From: Variovorax paradoxus NBRC 15149
Lineage (GTDB): Bacteria > Pseudomonadota > Gammaproteobacteria > Burkholderiales > Burkholderiaceae_C
NCBI RefSeq assembly: GCF_001591365.1
Contig: NZ_BCUT01000002.1
Span: 124,001 to 188,000, forward strand
Direction of reading: 5' to 3'
DNA length: 64,000 bases
Shown here: positions 1 to 8,899 of the stretch, piece by piece
Layout: each line of letters starts with the position of its first letter
Position numbering within the stretch: position 1 is the first letter of the stretch
Notes under the pieces: generated by a model
Databases searched by the model: none
Told to the model about the DNA's origin: nothing
The model's input: the letters and a program-made list of their open reading frames with translations, nothing else
Program-made: the position numbers and the translations under genes

Positions 1-279
1 TTCCACATCCTGCTGGCCCAAGGCCTGGCGGGCTGGGCCGCCGCCGCGGCGCGCCAGACCGGCTGCCGCATCGTCTGCCTCGGCGGCGGCTGCTTTTTCA
101 ACGCGATCCTGCGCAGCCGCGTGACGCAGGCGCTCCAGGCGCATGGCCTTCGCGCCGTGTCGGCCGAGGCCATCGGTTGCGGCGACGCGGCCCTGGCGCT
201 GGGCCAGGCCTGGGTCGCCGCCCATGGCCTGCGCAACGCACCCTCCCCCATTTCACGAGAAGCCATGCCATGTGCCTAG
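1..279 (+). CDS. hypF: HypF, carbamoyltransferase C-terminus (partial)
   Basis: The open frame enters from the left edge and ends at TAG 277-279, so only about the last 92 residues are present. The segment with VCLGGGCFFN followed by ILRSRV, and then a Gly/Ala-rich stretch with GDAALALGQAW, matches the C-terminal Kae1-like (YgjD/TsaD-like) part of HypF. HypF makes the carbamoyl group that becomes cyanide on the Fe of [NiFe]-hydrogenases and passes it to HypE. The stop lies ten bases inside hypC, which suggests translational coupling. The identity is supported mainly by the hypCDE genes that follow directly. Confidence 0.88.
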   Translation, partial: FHILLAQGLAGWAAAAARQTGCRIVCLGGGCFFNAILRSRVTQALQAHGLRAVSAEAIGCGDAALALGQAWVAAHGLRNAPSPISREAMPCA

Positions 280-515
280 CCATTCCCACCCAACTGATCG
301 AACTGCGCCCTGGTGCGCTGGGGCTGGTCGAACTCGGCGGCATCCGCAAGGAAATCTCGGTCGCACTGGTGCCTGACGCCGTGGTCGGCGACTATGTGAT
401 CGTGCACGTCGGCCACGCCATCGGGCGGATCGACCCCGAGGAGGCCCAGCGCACGCTGGCCATGTTCGGCACGCTGGCGCAGCTCGCCGCAACCCATGAG
501 GCGGCCCTGCCATGA
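270..515 (+). CDS. hypC: HypC, hydrogenase maturation chaperone
   Basis: This 81-residue protein starts MCLAIP, the family signature; Cys2 is the residue that binds the Fe(CN)2CO precursor and HypD. GDYVIVHVGHAI (about residues 40-51, with His46) is the second conserved stretch. HypC works in the cytoplasm with HypD to build the Fe ligand set and deliver it to the hydrogenase large subunit. A longer in-frame start at 177 is rejected because the family begins exactly at MCLA. The gene overlaps hypF by ten bases and hypD by four (ATGA). Confidence 0.95.
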   Translation: MCLAIPTQLIELRPGALGLVELGGIRKEISVALVPDAVVGDYVIVHVGHAIGRIDPEEAQRTLAMFGTLAQLAATHEAALP

Positions 516-1660
516 AGTACATCGACGAATTCCGCGACGGAGCCATCGCGAAGAAGATCCAGGCCCGTCTGCACGCGGAGGCGCAGCCCGGCCGGCTGTA
601 CAGCTTCATGGAGTTCTGCGGCGGCCACACGCACGCGATCTCGCGCTATGGCATCGGCGAGCTGCTGCCGCACAACGTGCGCATGATCCATGGTCCGGGA
701 TGCCCGGTGTGCGTGCTGCCGATCGGGCGCATCGACCTGGCGATCCAGCTCGCGCTCGAGCGCGGGGCCATCGTCTGCACCTACGGCGACACGATGCGCG
801 TTCCGGCCTCCGGCGGGCTCTCGCTGGTGCGCGCGAAGGCCCGCGGCGGCGACATCCGCATGGTGTATTCCGGCGCCGATGCGCTCGAGATCGCGCGCCG
901 CGAGCCCGGCCGCGAAGTGGTGTTCTTCGCCATCGGCTTCGAGACCACCACGCCGCCGACGGCGCTGACGATCCGCACCGCACAGCAGGAAGGATTGAAG
1001 AACTTCAGCGTGCTGTGCTGCCATGTGCTGACCCCTTCCGCGATCACGCACATTCTCGAATCGCCTGAGGTCCGCGAGTTCGGCACCGTGCCGATCGACG
1101 GCTTTGTCGGGCCGGCCCACGTCAGCATCGTGATCGGCTCGGCGCCTTACGAACATTTCGCCGAGGAATATCGCAAGCCGGTCGTGATTGCCGGCTTCGA
1201 GCCGCTCGACGTGATGCAGGCCGTGCTGATGTTGGTGCGCCAGGTCAACGAAGGCCGCGCAGAGGTCGAGAACGAATTCACCCGCGCGGTGAACCGCGAC
1301 GGCAACCTGCATGCGCAGGCGCTGGTCTCGCAGGTGTTCGAACTGCGCAGCAGCTTCGAGTGGCGCGGCCTGGGCGAAGTGCCGTACAGCGCGCTGAAGA
1401 TTCGCTCGGCGTTCGCGGAATTCGACGCCGAGCGCCGCTTCGGCCTGGGCTACCAGCCGGTGCCGGACAACAAGGCCTGCGAGTGCGGCGCGATCCTGCG
1501 CGGGGTCAAGAAGCCTACCGACTGCAAGATCTTCGGTACGGTCTGCACGCCGGAGAACCCGGTCGGCTCCTGCATGGTGTCGTCGGAGGGCGCATGCGCC
1601 GCGCACTACTCGTACGGGCGCTTCAAGGACATTGCGGTCAGGGTCGAGGTGGCCGCATGA
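512..1660 (+). CDS. hypD: HypD, Fe-S scaffold for Fe(CN)2CO assembly
   Basis: The 382-residue length is normal for the family. Visible signatures are CGGHTHAI (Cys36 to His41), GPGCPVCV (Cys64 and Cys67) and a Cys-rich C-terminal third (ACECGAILRG, PTDCKIFG, GSCMVSSEGAC) that supplies the [4Fe-4S] ligands. HypD is the platform on which HypC, HypE and the Fe precursor meet. The start overlaps the hypC stop and the end overlaps the hypE start, both as ATGA, so hypC, hypD and hypE are probably translationally coupled. Confidence 0.97.
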   Translation: MKYIDEFRDGAIAKKIQARLHAEAQPGRLYSFMEFCGGHTHAISRYGIGELLPHNVRMIHGPGCPVCVLPIGRIDLAIQLALERGAIVCTYGDTMRVPASGGLSLVRAKARGGDIRMVYSGADALEIARREPGREVVFFAIGFETTTPPTALTIRTAQQEGLKNFSVLCCHVLTPSAITHILESPEVREFGTVPIDGFVGPAHVSIVIGSAPYEHFAEEYRKPVVIAGFEPLDVMQAVLMLVRQVNEGRAEVENEFTRAVNRDGNLHAQALVSQVFELRSSFEWRGLGEVPYSALKIRSAFAEFDAERRFGLGYQPVPDNKACECGAILRGVKKPTDCKIFGTVCTPENPVGSCMVSSEGACAAHYSYGRFKDIAVRVEVAA

Positions 1661-2700
1661 AGAAGGACTACATCCGCCCGCTCGACATCCGCCACGGACG
1701 CGTCGACATGGGCCATGGGGCCGGCGGGCGGGCGGCGGCGCAGCTGATCGAGGAGCTGTTCCTTGCCGCGTTCGACAACGAGTACCTTCGCCAGGGCGAC
1801 GACGGCGCGGCGCTGGCGATCCCGGTGGGCGCCAGGCTCGTGATGGCCACCGACGGCCACGTCGTCTCGCCCCTGTTCTTTGCCGGTGGCGACGTCGGCT
1901 CGCTCTCGGTGCACGGCACGATCAACGACGTTGCGATGTGCGGCGCGGTGCCGCTCTACCTTGCGGCGAGCTTCATCCTCGAGGAAGGCTTTCCGCTCGC
2001 CGACCTGAAACGCATCGTCGACTCGATGGCCGCGGCCTCGCGCGCGGCCGGCGTGCCGGTGGTCACCGGCGACACGAAGGTCGTCGAGAAGGGCAAGGGC
2101 GACGGCGTGTTCATCAGCACCACCGGCGTCGGCGTCGTCGCCGCCGGGGTCCACATTTCGGGCGCCAACGCGCGCCCGGGCGACGCGGTGCTGCTCTCGG
2201 GCACGATCGGCGAGCATGGCGTGGCGGTGCTGTCGAAACGGGAATCGCTGGATTTCGAAACCACCGTCGCCTCCGACAGTGTGGCGCTGCATGGGCTGGT
2301 GGCAGCGATGCTCGCGGCCTCGGACGGTGTGCGTGTGCTGCGCGATCCGACGCGCGGCGGCCTCGCGACCACGCTGAACGAGATCGCGCGCCAGTCGAAC
2401 GTGGGCATGCTGCTCGAGGAGGCGGCCATTCCGGTGCTGCCGCAGGTCGAGGCGGCGTGCGAGCTGCTCGGCCTCGATCCGCTCTATGTCGCCAACGAAG
2501 GCAAGCTGGTCGCGATCTGCGCGCCCGACGCCGCGGAAGCGGTATTGGCGGCCATGCGCGCGCATCCGCTCGGCGCGAATGCCGTGCGCATCGGCAGCGT
2601 CACCGAGGACCCCCACCGCTTCGTGCAGATGGAGACCAGCTTCGGCGGCCGGCGCGTCGTCGATTGGCTGAGCGGCGAGCAGTTGCCGCGCATCTGCTGA
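1657..2700 (+). CDS. hypE: HypE, thiocarbamate dehydratase (CN donor)
   Basis: The 347-residue protein begins MKKDYIRPLD and carries the HGAGGRAAAQLI nucleotide-binding start of the PurM/AIR-synthase fold. It ends in PRIC, the invariant terminal Cys that is carbamoylated by HypF and dehydrated with ATP to a thiocyanate. The open frame extends upstream to 1360, but the ATG at 1657 overlaps the hypD stop (ATGA) and matches where the family begins. No truncation or odd residues were seen. Confidence 0.96.
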   Translation: MKKDYIRPLDIRHGRVDMGHGAGGRAAAQLIEELFLAAFDNEYLRQGDDGAALAIPVGARLVMATDGHVVSPLFFAGGDVGSLSVHGTINDVAMCGAVPLYLAASFILEEGFPLADLKRIVDSMAAASRAAGVPVVTGDTKVVEKGKGDGVFISTTGVGVVAAGVHISGANARPGDAVLLSGTIGEHGVAVLSKRESLDFETTVASDSVALHGLVAAMLAASDGVRVLRDPTRGGLATTLNEIARQSNVGMLLEEAAIPVLPQVEAACELLGLDPLYVANEGKLVAICAPDAAEAVLAAMRAHPLGANAVRIGSVTEDPHRFVQMETSFGGRRVVDWLSGEQLPRIC

Positions 2701-2709
2701 AAGGCCGCC

Positions 2710-3204
2710 TTGGCGCGGACCGAGATGGACGACCAGGCCTCCAAACGCATCTTCGCCAAGACAGAAGCCGGCCGTGCGGCACTGGCCGAACGTTCTTCGG
2801 CCGGGCGGGCGCGAACGGCGCTGATCCTCGTCAACGGCCAGGACAGCGTGCAGGCGCTGCGCGCGACGCTCGGGCCGGACGCCGACGTCCTGATCCAGGA
2901 GCTGCACCGGCGCGGCCTGGTCGCGCTCCGGCGGCCGGCGATCCAGGCCCCGGCGCCCCGGCCGGTACAGGCGCCGCCCGTCCCGCCGTTGGACGAGTCC
3001 GATCGGCTCGAGCCACTGAAGCGCGAGGCGATCGCCCGGCTGGGGCCGCACTTCGGACCCGATGCGCCGATCATCGCGGCAGCCCTCGTGGCCGCCACCC
3101 AAACTGCGGCCTACAACGCCGCGCTCGGCACGATCGAGGCGCGGCTGGCGCTGTACCTGGGCAAGGCCGGCGCCGCGCAGGTGCTGGCCGGACTGCGGGG
3201 CTGA
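2710..3204 (+). CDS. Unrecognised protein between hypE and hypX
   Basis: This 164-residue protein starts at TTG 2710 behind GAAAGG; an alternative ATG lies at 2725. The first ~75 residues (AKTEAGRAALAERS, then ILVNGQDSVQALRATLG and ELHRRGLVAL) look like the winged-helix-like N-terminal unit found in many uncharacterised Burkholderiales regulators. A Pro/Ala linker follows, then a helical C-terminal half with LGPHFGPDAP. No catalytic motif, signal peptide or membrane segment was seen. It starts nine bases after hypE and ends one base before hypX, so it belongs to the operon. Cupriavidus hyp operons, as I recall them, lack a gene here. A role in hydrogenase maturation or control is only a guess from position. 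Confidence 0.75.
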   Translation: MARTEMDDQASKRIFAKTEAGRAALAERSSAGRARTALILVNGQDSVQALRATLGPDADVLIQELHRRGLVALRRPAIQAPAPRPVQAPPVPPLDESDRLEPLKREAIARLGPHFGPDAPIIAAALVAATQTAAYNAALGTIEARLALYLGKAGAAQVLAGLRG

Positions 3205-3205
3205 G

Positions 3206-4966
3206 ATGACGCCCGCCCCGCTGCGCATCCTGCTGCTGTGTCACAGCTTCAACAGTCTGAGCCAGCGCCTGTTCTGCGAGCTGCGCGCGCGGGGCCACGA
3301 GGTCTCGGTCGAGCTCGACATCGCCGACCGCGTCACCGAAGAGGCGGTCGAGCTGTTCCGCCCCGCCCTGGTGATCGCACCGTTCCTGAAGCGGCTGATC
3401 CAGCCTTCTGTGTGGCAGCGTCAGCCGTGCCTCATCGTGCACCCCGGGCCGGTCGGTGACCGCGGCCCTGCGGCGCTCGACTGGGCCGTGCGCGAAAGCG
3501 AGGCCGGCTGGGGCGTGACCGTGCTGCAGGCCAACGAGGCCTTCGATGCGGGCCCGGTGTGGGCGCACGCCGGCTTCGCGATGCGGGCGGCCGCCAAAGG
3601 CAGCCTGTACCGGCGGGAAGTGACGGAGGCGGCCGTCGATGCGGTGCTGCGTGCCGTGGCGAACTTCGAGGCCGGCGGCCCCGACGGCGAGAGCCCGGCC
3701 CGGCCCGCGGCTTCCACCTGGCGCGGCCCGCTGCCCCAAGCCGAGCGCTGCATCGACTGGTCGAAGGACAAGACGGCCACCGTGCTCGCGAAGATCCGCA
3801 GCGCCGACGGCCATCCCGGCGTGCAGGACGAGCTCTTCGGCCAGCCATGCCGCGTGTTCGACGCGCACGCCGCCACGCCGGATGCACCCGACGCCTCGCC
3901 ACCCGGCGCGCTGATCGGCCGCCGCGACGGGGCCGTGCTGCGCCGCACGGTCGACGGCGCGGTCTGGATCGGCCACGCCAGCCTTGCCGGCCCCTGCGGC
4001 GGCAAGGCCTTCAAGCTGCCATGCGATCTTGCCTTCGGCGCGGCCTTCGAGGCGCTCCCCGCGATGAACGTGCCGCTGGAGCGCGCGAGCGGCGAGTGGG
4101 GGGAGATCCGCTACCAGGAGTTCGGCGCCCCGGGCGCCCGCGTCGGCTGCCTGTCGTTCGAGTTCTACAACGGCGCGATGTCGACGGCGCAATGCCGACG
4201 CCTTCTGGCCGCGTGGCGCGAGGCCACGGCCCGCGACACGCGCGTGCTGCTCATCGCCGGCGGCGCCGACTTCTTCAGCAACGGCATCCACCTGAACTGC
4301 ATCGAGGCGGCCTCGTACCGCGAGGACGACAGCGCCGCCGACGAGTCGATGCGCAACATCGAGGCGATGGACGACCTGGCCGAGGCGGTCATCCACACCA
4401 CCGACCGGCTGACCATCGCACTGCTGCGCGGCAATGCCGGCGCCGGCGGGGCCTTTCTCGCGCTTGCCGCCGACGAGGTCTGGGCGCACCAAGGCGTGGT
4501 GCTGAACCCGCACTACAAGAACATGGGGAACCTGTACGGCTCGGAGTACTGGACCTACCTGCTGCCGCGCCGCCTCGGCGACGAGGGCGCGGCCGCCCTG
4601 ATGGCGGGCCGCCTTCCGCTGGGCGCGCCGCAGGCGCTGTCGATCGGGCTCATCGACCGGTGCATGGATGTGGCGGCAGCGGGGTTCGAGACACTGGCAA
4701 TCACCCATGCGACGGCGCTGGCCGCGGCGCACAATGTCGAGCAAAGAATTGCCGCAAAGGCGAGTCGGCGCGGCGCCGACGAGACCGCGCGCCCCCTCGC
4801 CGACTACCGCCTTCACGAGCTTTCACGCATGCATCGCAACTTCTACGGCTTCGACCCGAGCTTTCATGTCGCGCGGTATCACTTCGTCCACAAGCTGCCC
4901 ATGGCATGGACGCCTCGTCACCTGGCCCGGCACCGCGACGGCATGAACGCCGCGAGCGCCCGATGA
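3206..4966 (+). CDS. hypX: HypX/HoxX, CO ligand-forming maturation protein
   Basis: The 586-residue protein has the two-domain HypX layout. Residues about 1-260 resemble methionyl-tRNA formyltransferase (HPGPVGDRGPAALDWAV motif, about residue 76 onward). Residues about 290-540 resemble enoyl-CoA hydratase/isomerase (GGADFFSNGIHLN and GNAGAGGAFLALAADE). In the known family, formyl from formyl-tetrahydrofolate is moved to CoA and decarbonylated to CO, giving the Fe-CO ligand under oxic conditions. Its presence suggests O2-tolerant hydrogenase maturation in air. It overlaps hoxA by four bases. Confidence 0.93.
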   Translation: MTPAPLRILLLCHSFNSLSQRLFCELRARGHEVSVELDIADRVTEEAVELFRPALVIAPFLKRLIQPSVWQRQPCLIVHPGPVGDRGPAALDWAVRESEAGWGVTVLQANEAFDAGPVWAHAGFAMRAAAKGSLYRREVTEAAVDAVLRAVANFEAGGPDGESPARPAASTWRGPLPQAERCIDWSKDKTATVLAKIRSADGHPGVQDELFGQPCRVFDAHAATPDAPDASPPGALIGRRDGAVLRRTVDGAVWIGHASLAGPCGGKAFKLPCDLAFGAAFEALPAMNVPLERASGEWGEIRYQEFGAPGARVGCLSFEFYNGAMSTAQCRRLLAAWREATARDTRVLLIAGGADFFSNGIHLNCIEAASYREDDSAADESMRNIEAMDDLAEAVIHTTDRLTIALLRGNAGAGGAFLALAADEVWAHQGVVLNPHYKNMGNLYGSEYWTYLLPRRLGDEGAAALMAGRLPLGAPQALSIGLIDRCMDVAAAGFETLAITHATALAAAHNVEQRIAAKASRRGADETARPLADYRLHELSRMHRNFYGFDPSFHVARYHFVHKLPMAWTPRHLARHRDGMNAASAR

Positions 4967-6411
4967 TGCCGGCCGCGCCGGTACCGACTGTCCTCGTCAT
5001 CGACGACGAGGTGCGCTCGCAGGACGCGATCCGCCGCACGCTCGACGAGGAGTTCGCCGTGCTGACGGCCAGCGATGCGGACGAGGCCCGCCGCCAGCTC
5101 GAGCGCCAACCGGTCAGCGTGATCCTGTGCGACCAGCGCATGCCCGGCGAGACCGGCGTCACCTTCCTGAAGGAGGTGCGCGAGCGCTGGCCCGACACGG
5201 TGCGCATCGTGATCTCGGGCTACACCGACTCCGAGGACATCATCGCGGGCATCAACGACGCCGGCATCTACCAGTACCTGCTCAAGCCGTGGGTCCCCGA
5301 CCACCTGCTGCGCACGGTGCGCGATGCGGCCGAAGCCCAGATGCTCCAGCGCGACATGAACCGGCTCGACCTCGAGCTGCGCACCAGCACGCCGGTGCTG
5401 CGGCGCCGAGCCGCCAACAAGCTGGAGCGGGCGCGCACTGCCTTCGATTTCGATCGCATCGAGCGCGCCGACGGCAGCCCGCTCGACGCGGTGTGCGAGC
5501 TGGCGGCGCGCGTCGCGCGCTACGACCTCAGCCTGCTGGTACTCGGAGAGTCGGGCTCCGGCAAGGAGCTTCTGGCACGCGCGGTGCATTACGCGAGCCC
5601 CCGCGCCAGCGGGCCCTTCGTGGTCGAGAACTGCGCCGCCATTCCCGACACGCTGCTCGAGTCGGAGCTTTTCGGCCACAAGCGCGGCGCGTTCACCGGT
5701 GCGTTCGAAGACCATGTCGGATTGTTCCAGCGCGCCAATGGCGGCACCGTCTTCCTCGACGAGATCGGCGAAACCTCGGCCGCGTTCCAGCTGCGCCTGC
5801 TGCGGGTGCTCCAGGAGGGCGAGGTGCGGCCCGTCGGCTCGCCGCGCACCGTGCCGGTCGATGTGCGCGTCATCGCGGCCACGCATCGCAACCTCGAGCA
5901 GCGGGTGCATGAGGGACATTTCCGCGAGGATCTGTTCTACCGCATCGCCTGCGTGACGCTCACGGTGCCACCGCTGCGCGAGCGCGGCGGAGACATCGGG
6001 CCGATCGCGCGTCGGCTCGTGAGCGAGGTGGGCGAGGCGCTGGGGCGGCCGGGCGCGGCGCTCTCGGACGAGGCGATGGCCTGCCTCATGACCTACCCCT
6101 GGCCCGGCAACATACGCGAGCTGCGCAACGAGATCTCGCGCGCAGTGGCGCTCAGCGCCGAGGACCTGATCGACGGCACCGCCTTCTCGACGCGCGTCCT
6201 GCAGGGCCAGGCGGGACGCACCGCCACCGCGCAATCGCCGTCGCTGCCGGCCAGCGGCACGCTGGCCGAGCGCCTCGATGCGATCGAGGCCATGCTGCTG
6301 CGCGAGACGCTGCTGCGCAACCGCTGGAACAAGACCCGCGTGGCCAAGGAACTGGGACTGTCCCGGGTCGGCCTGCGCGGCAAGATGGCCCGCTTCGGGC
6401 TGGAAGGCTGA
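4963..6411 (+). CDS. hoxA: HoxA, sigma-54-dependent response regulator
   Basis: This is a 482-residue NtrC-type regulator. It has a receiver domain (residues ~8-125, acidic pair Asp14/Asp15, phosphoacceptor Asp57 in ILCDQRMPG), an AAA+ domain with Walker A GESGSGKE at about 195 and the sigma-54 contact motif GAFTGA at 242-247, and a C-terminal Fis-type helix-turn-helix ending LGLSRVGLRGKMARFG. HoxA switches on hydrogenase operons. In Cupriavidus the unphosphorylated form is active and HoxJ represses it. ATG at 4963 overlaps the hypX stop; a second ATG follows immediately at 4966. Confidence 0.95.
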   Translation: MMPAAPVPTVLVIDDEVRSQDAIRRTLDEEFAVLTASDADEARRQLERQPVSVILCDQRMPGETGVTFLKEVRERWPDTVRIVISGYTDSEDIIAGINDAGIYQYLLKPWVPDHLLRTVRDAAEAQMLQRDMNRLDLELRTSTPVLRRRAANKLERARTAFDFDRIERADGSPLDAVCELAARVARYDLSLLVLGESGSGKELLARAVHYASPRASGPFVVENCAAIPDTLLESELFGHKRGAFTGAFEDHVGLFQRANGGTVFLDEIGETSAAFQLRLLRVLQEGEVRPVGSPRTVPVDVRVIAATHRNLEQRVHEGHFREDLFYRIACVTLTVPPLRERGGDIGPIARRLVSEVGEALGRPGAALSDEAMACLMTYPWPGNIRELRNEISRAVALSAEDLIDGTAFSTRVLQGQAGRTATAQSPSLPASGTLAERLDAIEAMLLRETLLRNRWNKTRVAKELGLSRVGLRGKMARFGLEG

Positions 6412-6415
6412 ATCG

Positions 6416-7432
6416 ATGGACACCACGATGCCGAACTTCAACGTCCTGTGGCTGCAGTCGGGCGGCTGCGGCGGCTGCAGCATGTCGCTTCTTTGCGCCG
6501 ACACGGCGGACTTCCACGGCCAGCTGCGCGACGCCGGCATCAACCTGCTGTGGCATCCGTCGCTATCGCTCGAAAGCGGCTGCGAGCTCATCGAACTGCT
6601 CGAGCGCGCCGCCGATGGCCGCCTGCGCGTCGATGCGCTGTGCATCGAAGGCTCGCTGCTGCGCGGGCCGAACAACACCGGCCGCTTCCATGTCCTGGCC
6701 GGCACAGGCATCCCGATGATCGACTGGGTCCGCCGGCTGGCCGCGACGGCGCGGCAGGTCGTGGCGATCGGCAGCTGCGCGGCGTGGGGCGGCATCGCCG
6801 CGGGAGGGAGCAACCCGACCGATGCCTGCGGCCTCCAGTACGAGGACGACCGCCCGGGCGGCCTGCTCGGCGCGGAATTCCGCTGCGGCAGCGGCCTGCC
6901 GGTCATCAACGTGGCGGGCTGCCCAACGCATCCTGGGTGGGTGATTGACAGCCTCATGGCGCTGGCGGCCGGCCAGTTCTCCGCCGCCGACCTGGACCCG
7001 TTGAACCGGCCGCGGTTCTATGCCGACCAGCTGGTGCACCACGGCTGCACCCGCAACGAGTATTACGAGTTCAAGGCCAGCGCCGAGAAGCCCTCGGACC
7101 TGGGCTGCATGATGGAGCACATGGGCTGCAAGGGCACGCAGGTGCATGCCGACTGCAACACGCGGCTGTGGAACGGAGAAGGCTCCTGCACCCGCGGCGG
7201 CTACGCCTGCATCGCCTGCACCGAGCCGGGCTTCCAGGAGCCGGGGCACCCGTTCCACGAGACGCCCAAGATCGCCGGCATTCCCATCGGCCTGCCGACC
7301 GACATGCCCAAGGCCTGGTTCGTCGCGCTGGCGTCGCTGTCGAAGTCGGCCACGCCCAAGCGCGTGAAAGCCAACGCCACGGCGGACCACCTCAAGGTCG
7401 CGCCCGCGGTGCGCAAGACCCGCCTGCGCTAG
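6416..7432 (+). CDS. hoxB: HoxB, regulatory hydrogenase small subunit
   Basis: The 338-residue Fe-S subunit begins with WLQSGGCGGCSMSLL (cluster ligands Cys18 and Cys21) and has AIGSCAAWGGI (Cys121). Cys-rich motifs follow (HHGCTRNEYYEF, LGCMMEHMGCKG, CIACTEPGF). No twin-arginine signal peptide precedes the first Cys motif. That separates it from exported membrane-bound hydrogenase small subunits and fits a cytoplasmic H2 sensor. It lies four bases after hoxA and is followed by hoxC, its large-subunit partner. Confidence 0.95.
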   Translation: MDTTMPNFNVLWLQSGGCGGCSMSLLCADTADFHGQLRDAGINLLWHPSLSLESGCELIELLERAADGRLRVDALCIEGSLLRGPNNTGRFHVLAGTGIPMIDWVRRLAATARQVVAIGSCAAWGGIAAGGSNPTDACGLQYEDDRPGGLLGAEFRCGSGLPVINVAGCPTHPGWVIDSLMALAAGQFSAADLDPLNRPRFYADQLVHHGCTRNEYYEFKASAEKPSDLGCMMEHMGCKGTQVHADCNTRLWNGEGSCTRGGYACIACTEPGFQEPGHPFHETPKIAGIPIGLPTDMPKAWFVALASLSKSATPKRVKANATADHLKVAPAVRKTRLR

Positions 7433-7441
7433 CCTGCCGCC

Positions 7442-8899
7442 ATGACACGCCTGCTGGTCGGACCTTTCAACCGCGTCGAGGGCGACCTGGAAGTCACGCT
7501 CGACATCGAGGATGGACGCGTGTCGTCCGCCCGCGTGAACTCGCCGATGTACCGGGGCTTCGAGCAGATCCTGCAGGGCAAGCGGCCGCACGATGCGCTG
7601 GTCTACGTACCGCGCATCTGCGGCATCTGCTCGGTGTCGCAGTCGGTCGCCTCGGCGCGCGCGCTCGCCGACATGGGCGGCCTGTGCATGCCGCCCAACG
7701 GCCAGCACGTGACCAATGTGATCCTGGCCACCGAGAACATGGCCGACCACCTGACGCATTTCTACCTGTTCTTCATGCCCGACTTCACGCGGGCCGTCTA
7801 CGCCGGACGGCCATGGCACGCCGAAGCCCTGCGCCGCTTCGACCCGGCCACCGGCGAGCAGGCGCGCCAGGCCATCGCGGCGCGGCAGCGCTGGTTCACC
7901 ATGCTCGGCCTCCTGGCCGGCAAATGGCCGCACACCCAGAGCATCGAACCTGGCGGTTCGACGCGGGCTGTGGACGGCGCCGAGCGCACGCGCCTGCTGG
8001 CACGCATGCGCGAGTTCCGGCGCTTTCTGGAGCAGCAGCTGTTTGCCGCGCCGCTGGAGCAGGTGCTCTCGCTCGCAAGCGCCGACGACCTGTGGGACTG
8101 GGATGCCCGCGCGCCCCTCAGAGGAGATTTCAGGATGTTCCTGGCCATTGCACGCGACGCGGGCCTGATGGACCTGGGCAACGGGCCGGGCCGGTACCTG
8201 AGCTATGGCGCCTACCCGCAGCCCGGCGCCGAGTTCGTGTTCCCGCGCGGCGTCTGGCGCGCCGACGGCGACAGCCTCGGCCCCCTCGACGAGCGCGGCA
8301 TCCTCGAAGACGCGACACACGCATGGCTTGCGGACGACGGCGGTCCGCGGCATCCACGCGAAGGCCTGACGGTGCCCGCCGGCGACAAGCCGGGCGCTTA
8401 CACCTGGAACAAGGCGCCCCGCCTTGCCGGAGAGGTGGTCGAAACCGGTGCCATCGCGCGGCAGCTCGCCGCTGGCCATCCGCTCGTGCGCAACATGGTG
8501 GGGCGCCATGGCGGCACCGTCTTCACGCGCGTGCTGGCACGCCTGCTGGAGCTTGCGCAGGTGGTGCCGCTGATGGAGCAATGGATGCTCGCACTGGAGC
8601 CCGGCGAGCCGTACTGCGCCAGTGGCGCGTTGCCCGACGAGGGCACCGGCGTCGGCCTGAGCGAAGCGGCACGCGGCAGCCTGGGGCACTGGATCTCGGT
8701 GCGGCGCGGCCAGATCGAGAACTACCAGATCGTTGCGCCGACCACCTGGAACTTCTCTCCGCGAGACGCGGCCGGCACGCCGGGCGCCCTGGAAAGCGCG
8801 CTCGAGGGCGCGCCGGTGCACGAGGGCGAGACGACGCCCGTCTCGGTGCAGCACATCGTGCGTTCCTTCGATCCGTGCATGGTCTGCACCGTCCACTGA
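7442..8899 (+). CDS. hoxC: HoxC, regulatory hydrogenase large subunit
   Basis: This 485-residue NiFe subunit has the N-terminal pair in RICGIC (Cys60, Cys63) and the C-terminal pair in DPCMVCTVH (Cys479, Cys482), so all four NiFe ligands are present. The protein stops directly at His485. Catalytic hydrogenases normally carry a C-terminal peptide after this His, which an endopeptidase removes; its absence is typical of H2-sensing hydrogenases. With HoxB it binds and oxidises H2 slowly and signals to HoxJ, whose start overlaps this stop by one base. Confidence 0.95.
   Translation: MTRLLVGPFNRVEGDLEVTLDIEDGRVSSARVNSPMYRGFEQILQGKRPHDALVYVPRICGICSVSQSVASARALADMGGLCMPPNGQHVTNVILATENMADHLTHFYLFFMPDFTRAVYAGRPWHAEALRRFDPATGEQARQAIAARQRWFTMLGLLAGKWPHTQSIEPGGSTRAVDGAERTRLLARMREFRRFLEQQLFAAPLEQVLSLASADDLWDWDARAPLRGDFRMFLAIARDAGLMDLGNGPGRYLSYGAYPQPGAEFVFPRGVWRADGDSLGPLDERGILEDATHAWLADDGGPRHPREGLTVPAGDKPGAYTWNKAPRLAGEVVETGAIARQLAAGHPLVRNMVGRHGGTVFTRVLARLLELAQVVPLMEQWMLALEPGEPYCASGALPDEGTGVGLSEAARGSLGHWISVRRGQIENYQIVAPTTWNFSPRDAAGTPGALESALEGAPVHEGETTPVSVQHIVRSFDPCMVCTVH

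Noticed and set aside
392..3228. Long minus-strand open frames opposite hypD and hypE
   Set aside because: They are antisense shadows of high-GC coding DNA; the translations are low-complexity Arg/Ala/His-rich and match no family.
4918..6957. 679-codon minus frame opposite hoxA and hoxB
   Set aside because: hoxA and hoxB have full motif sets on the plus strand; the reverse frame shows no domain.
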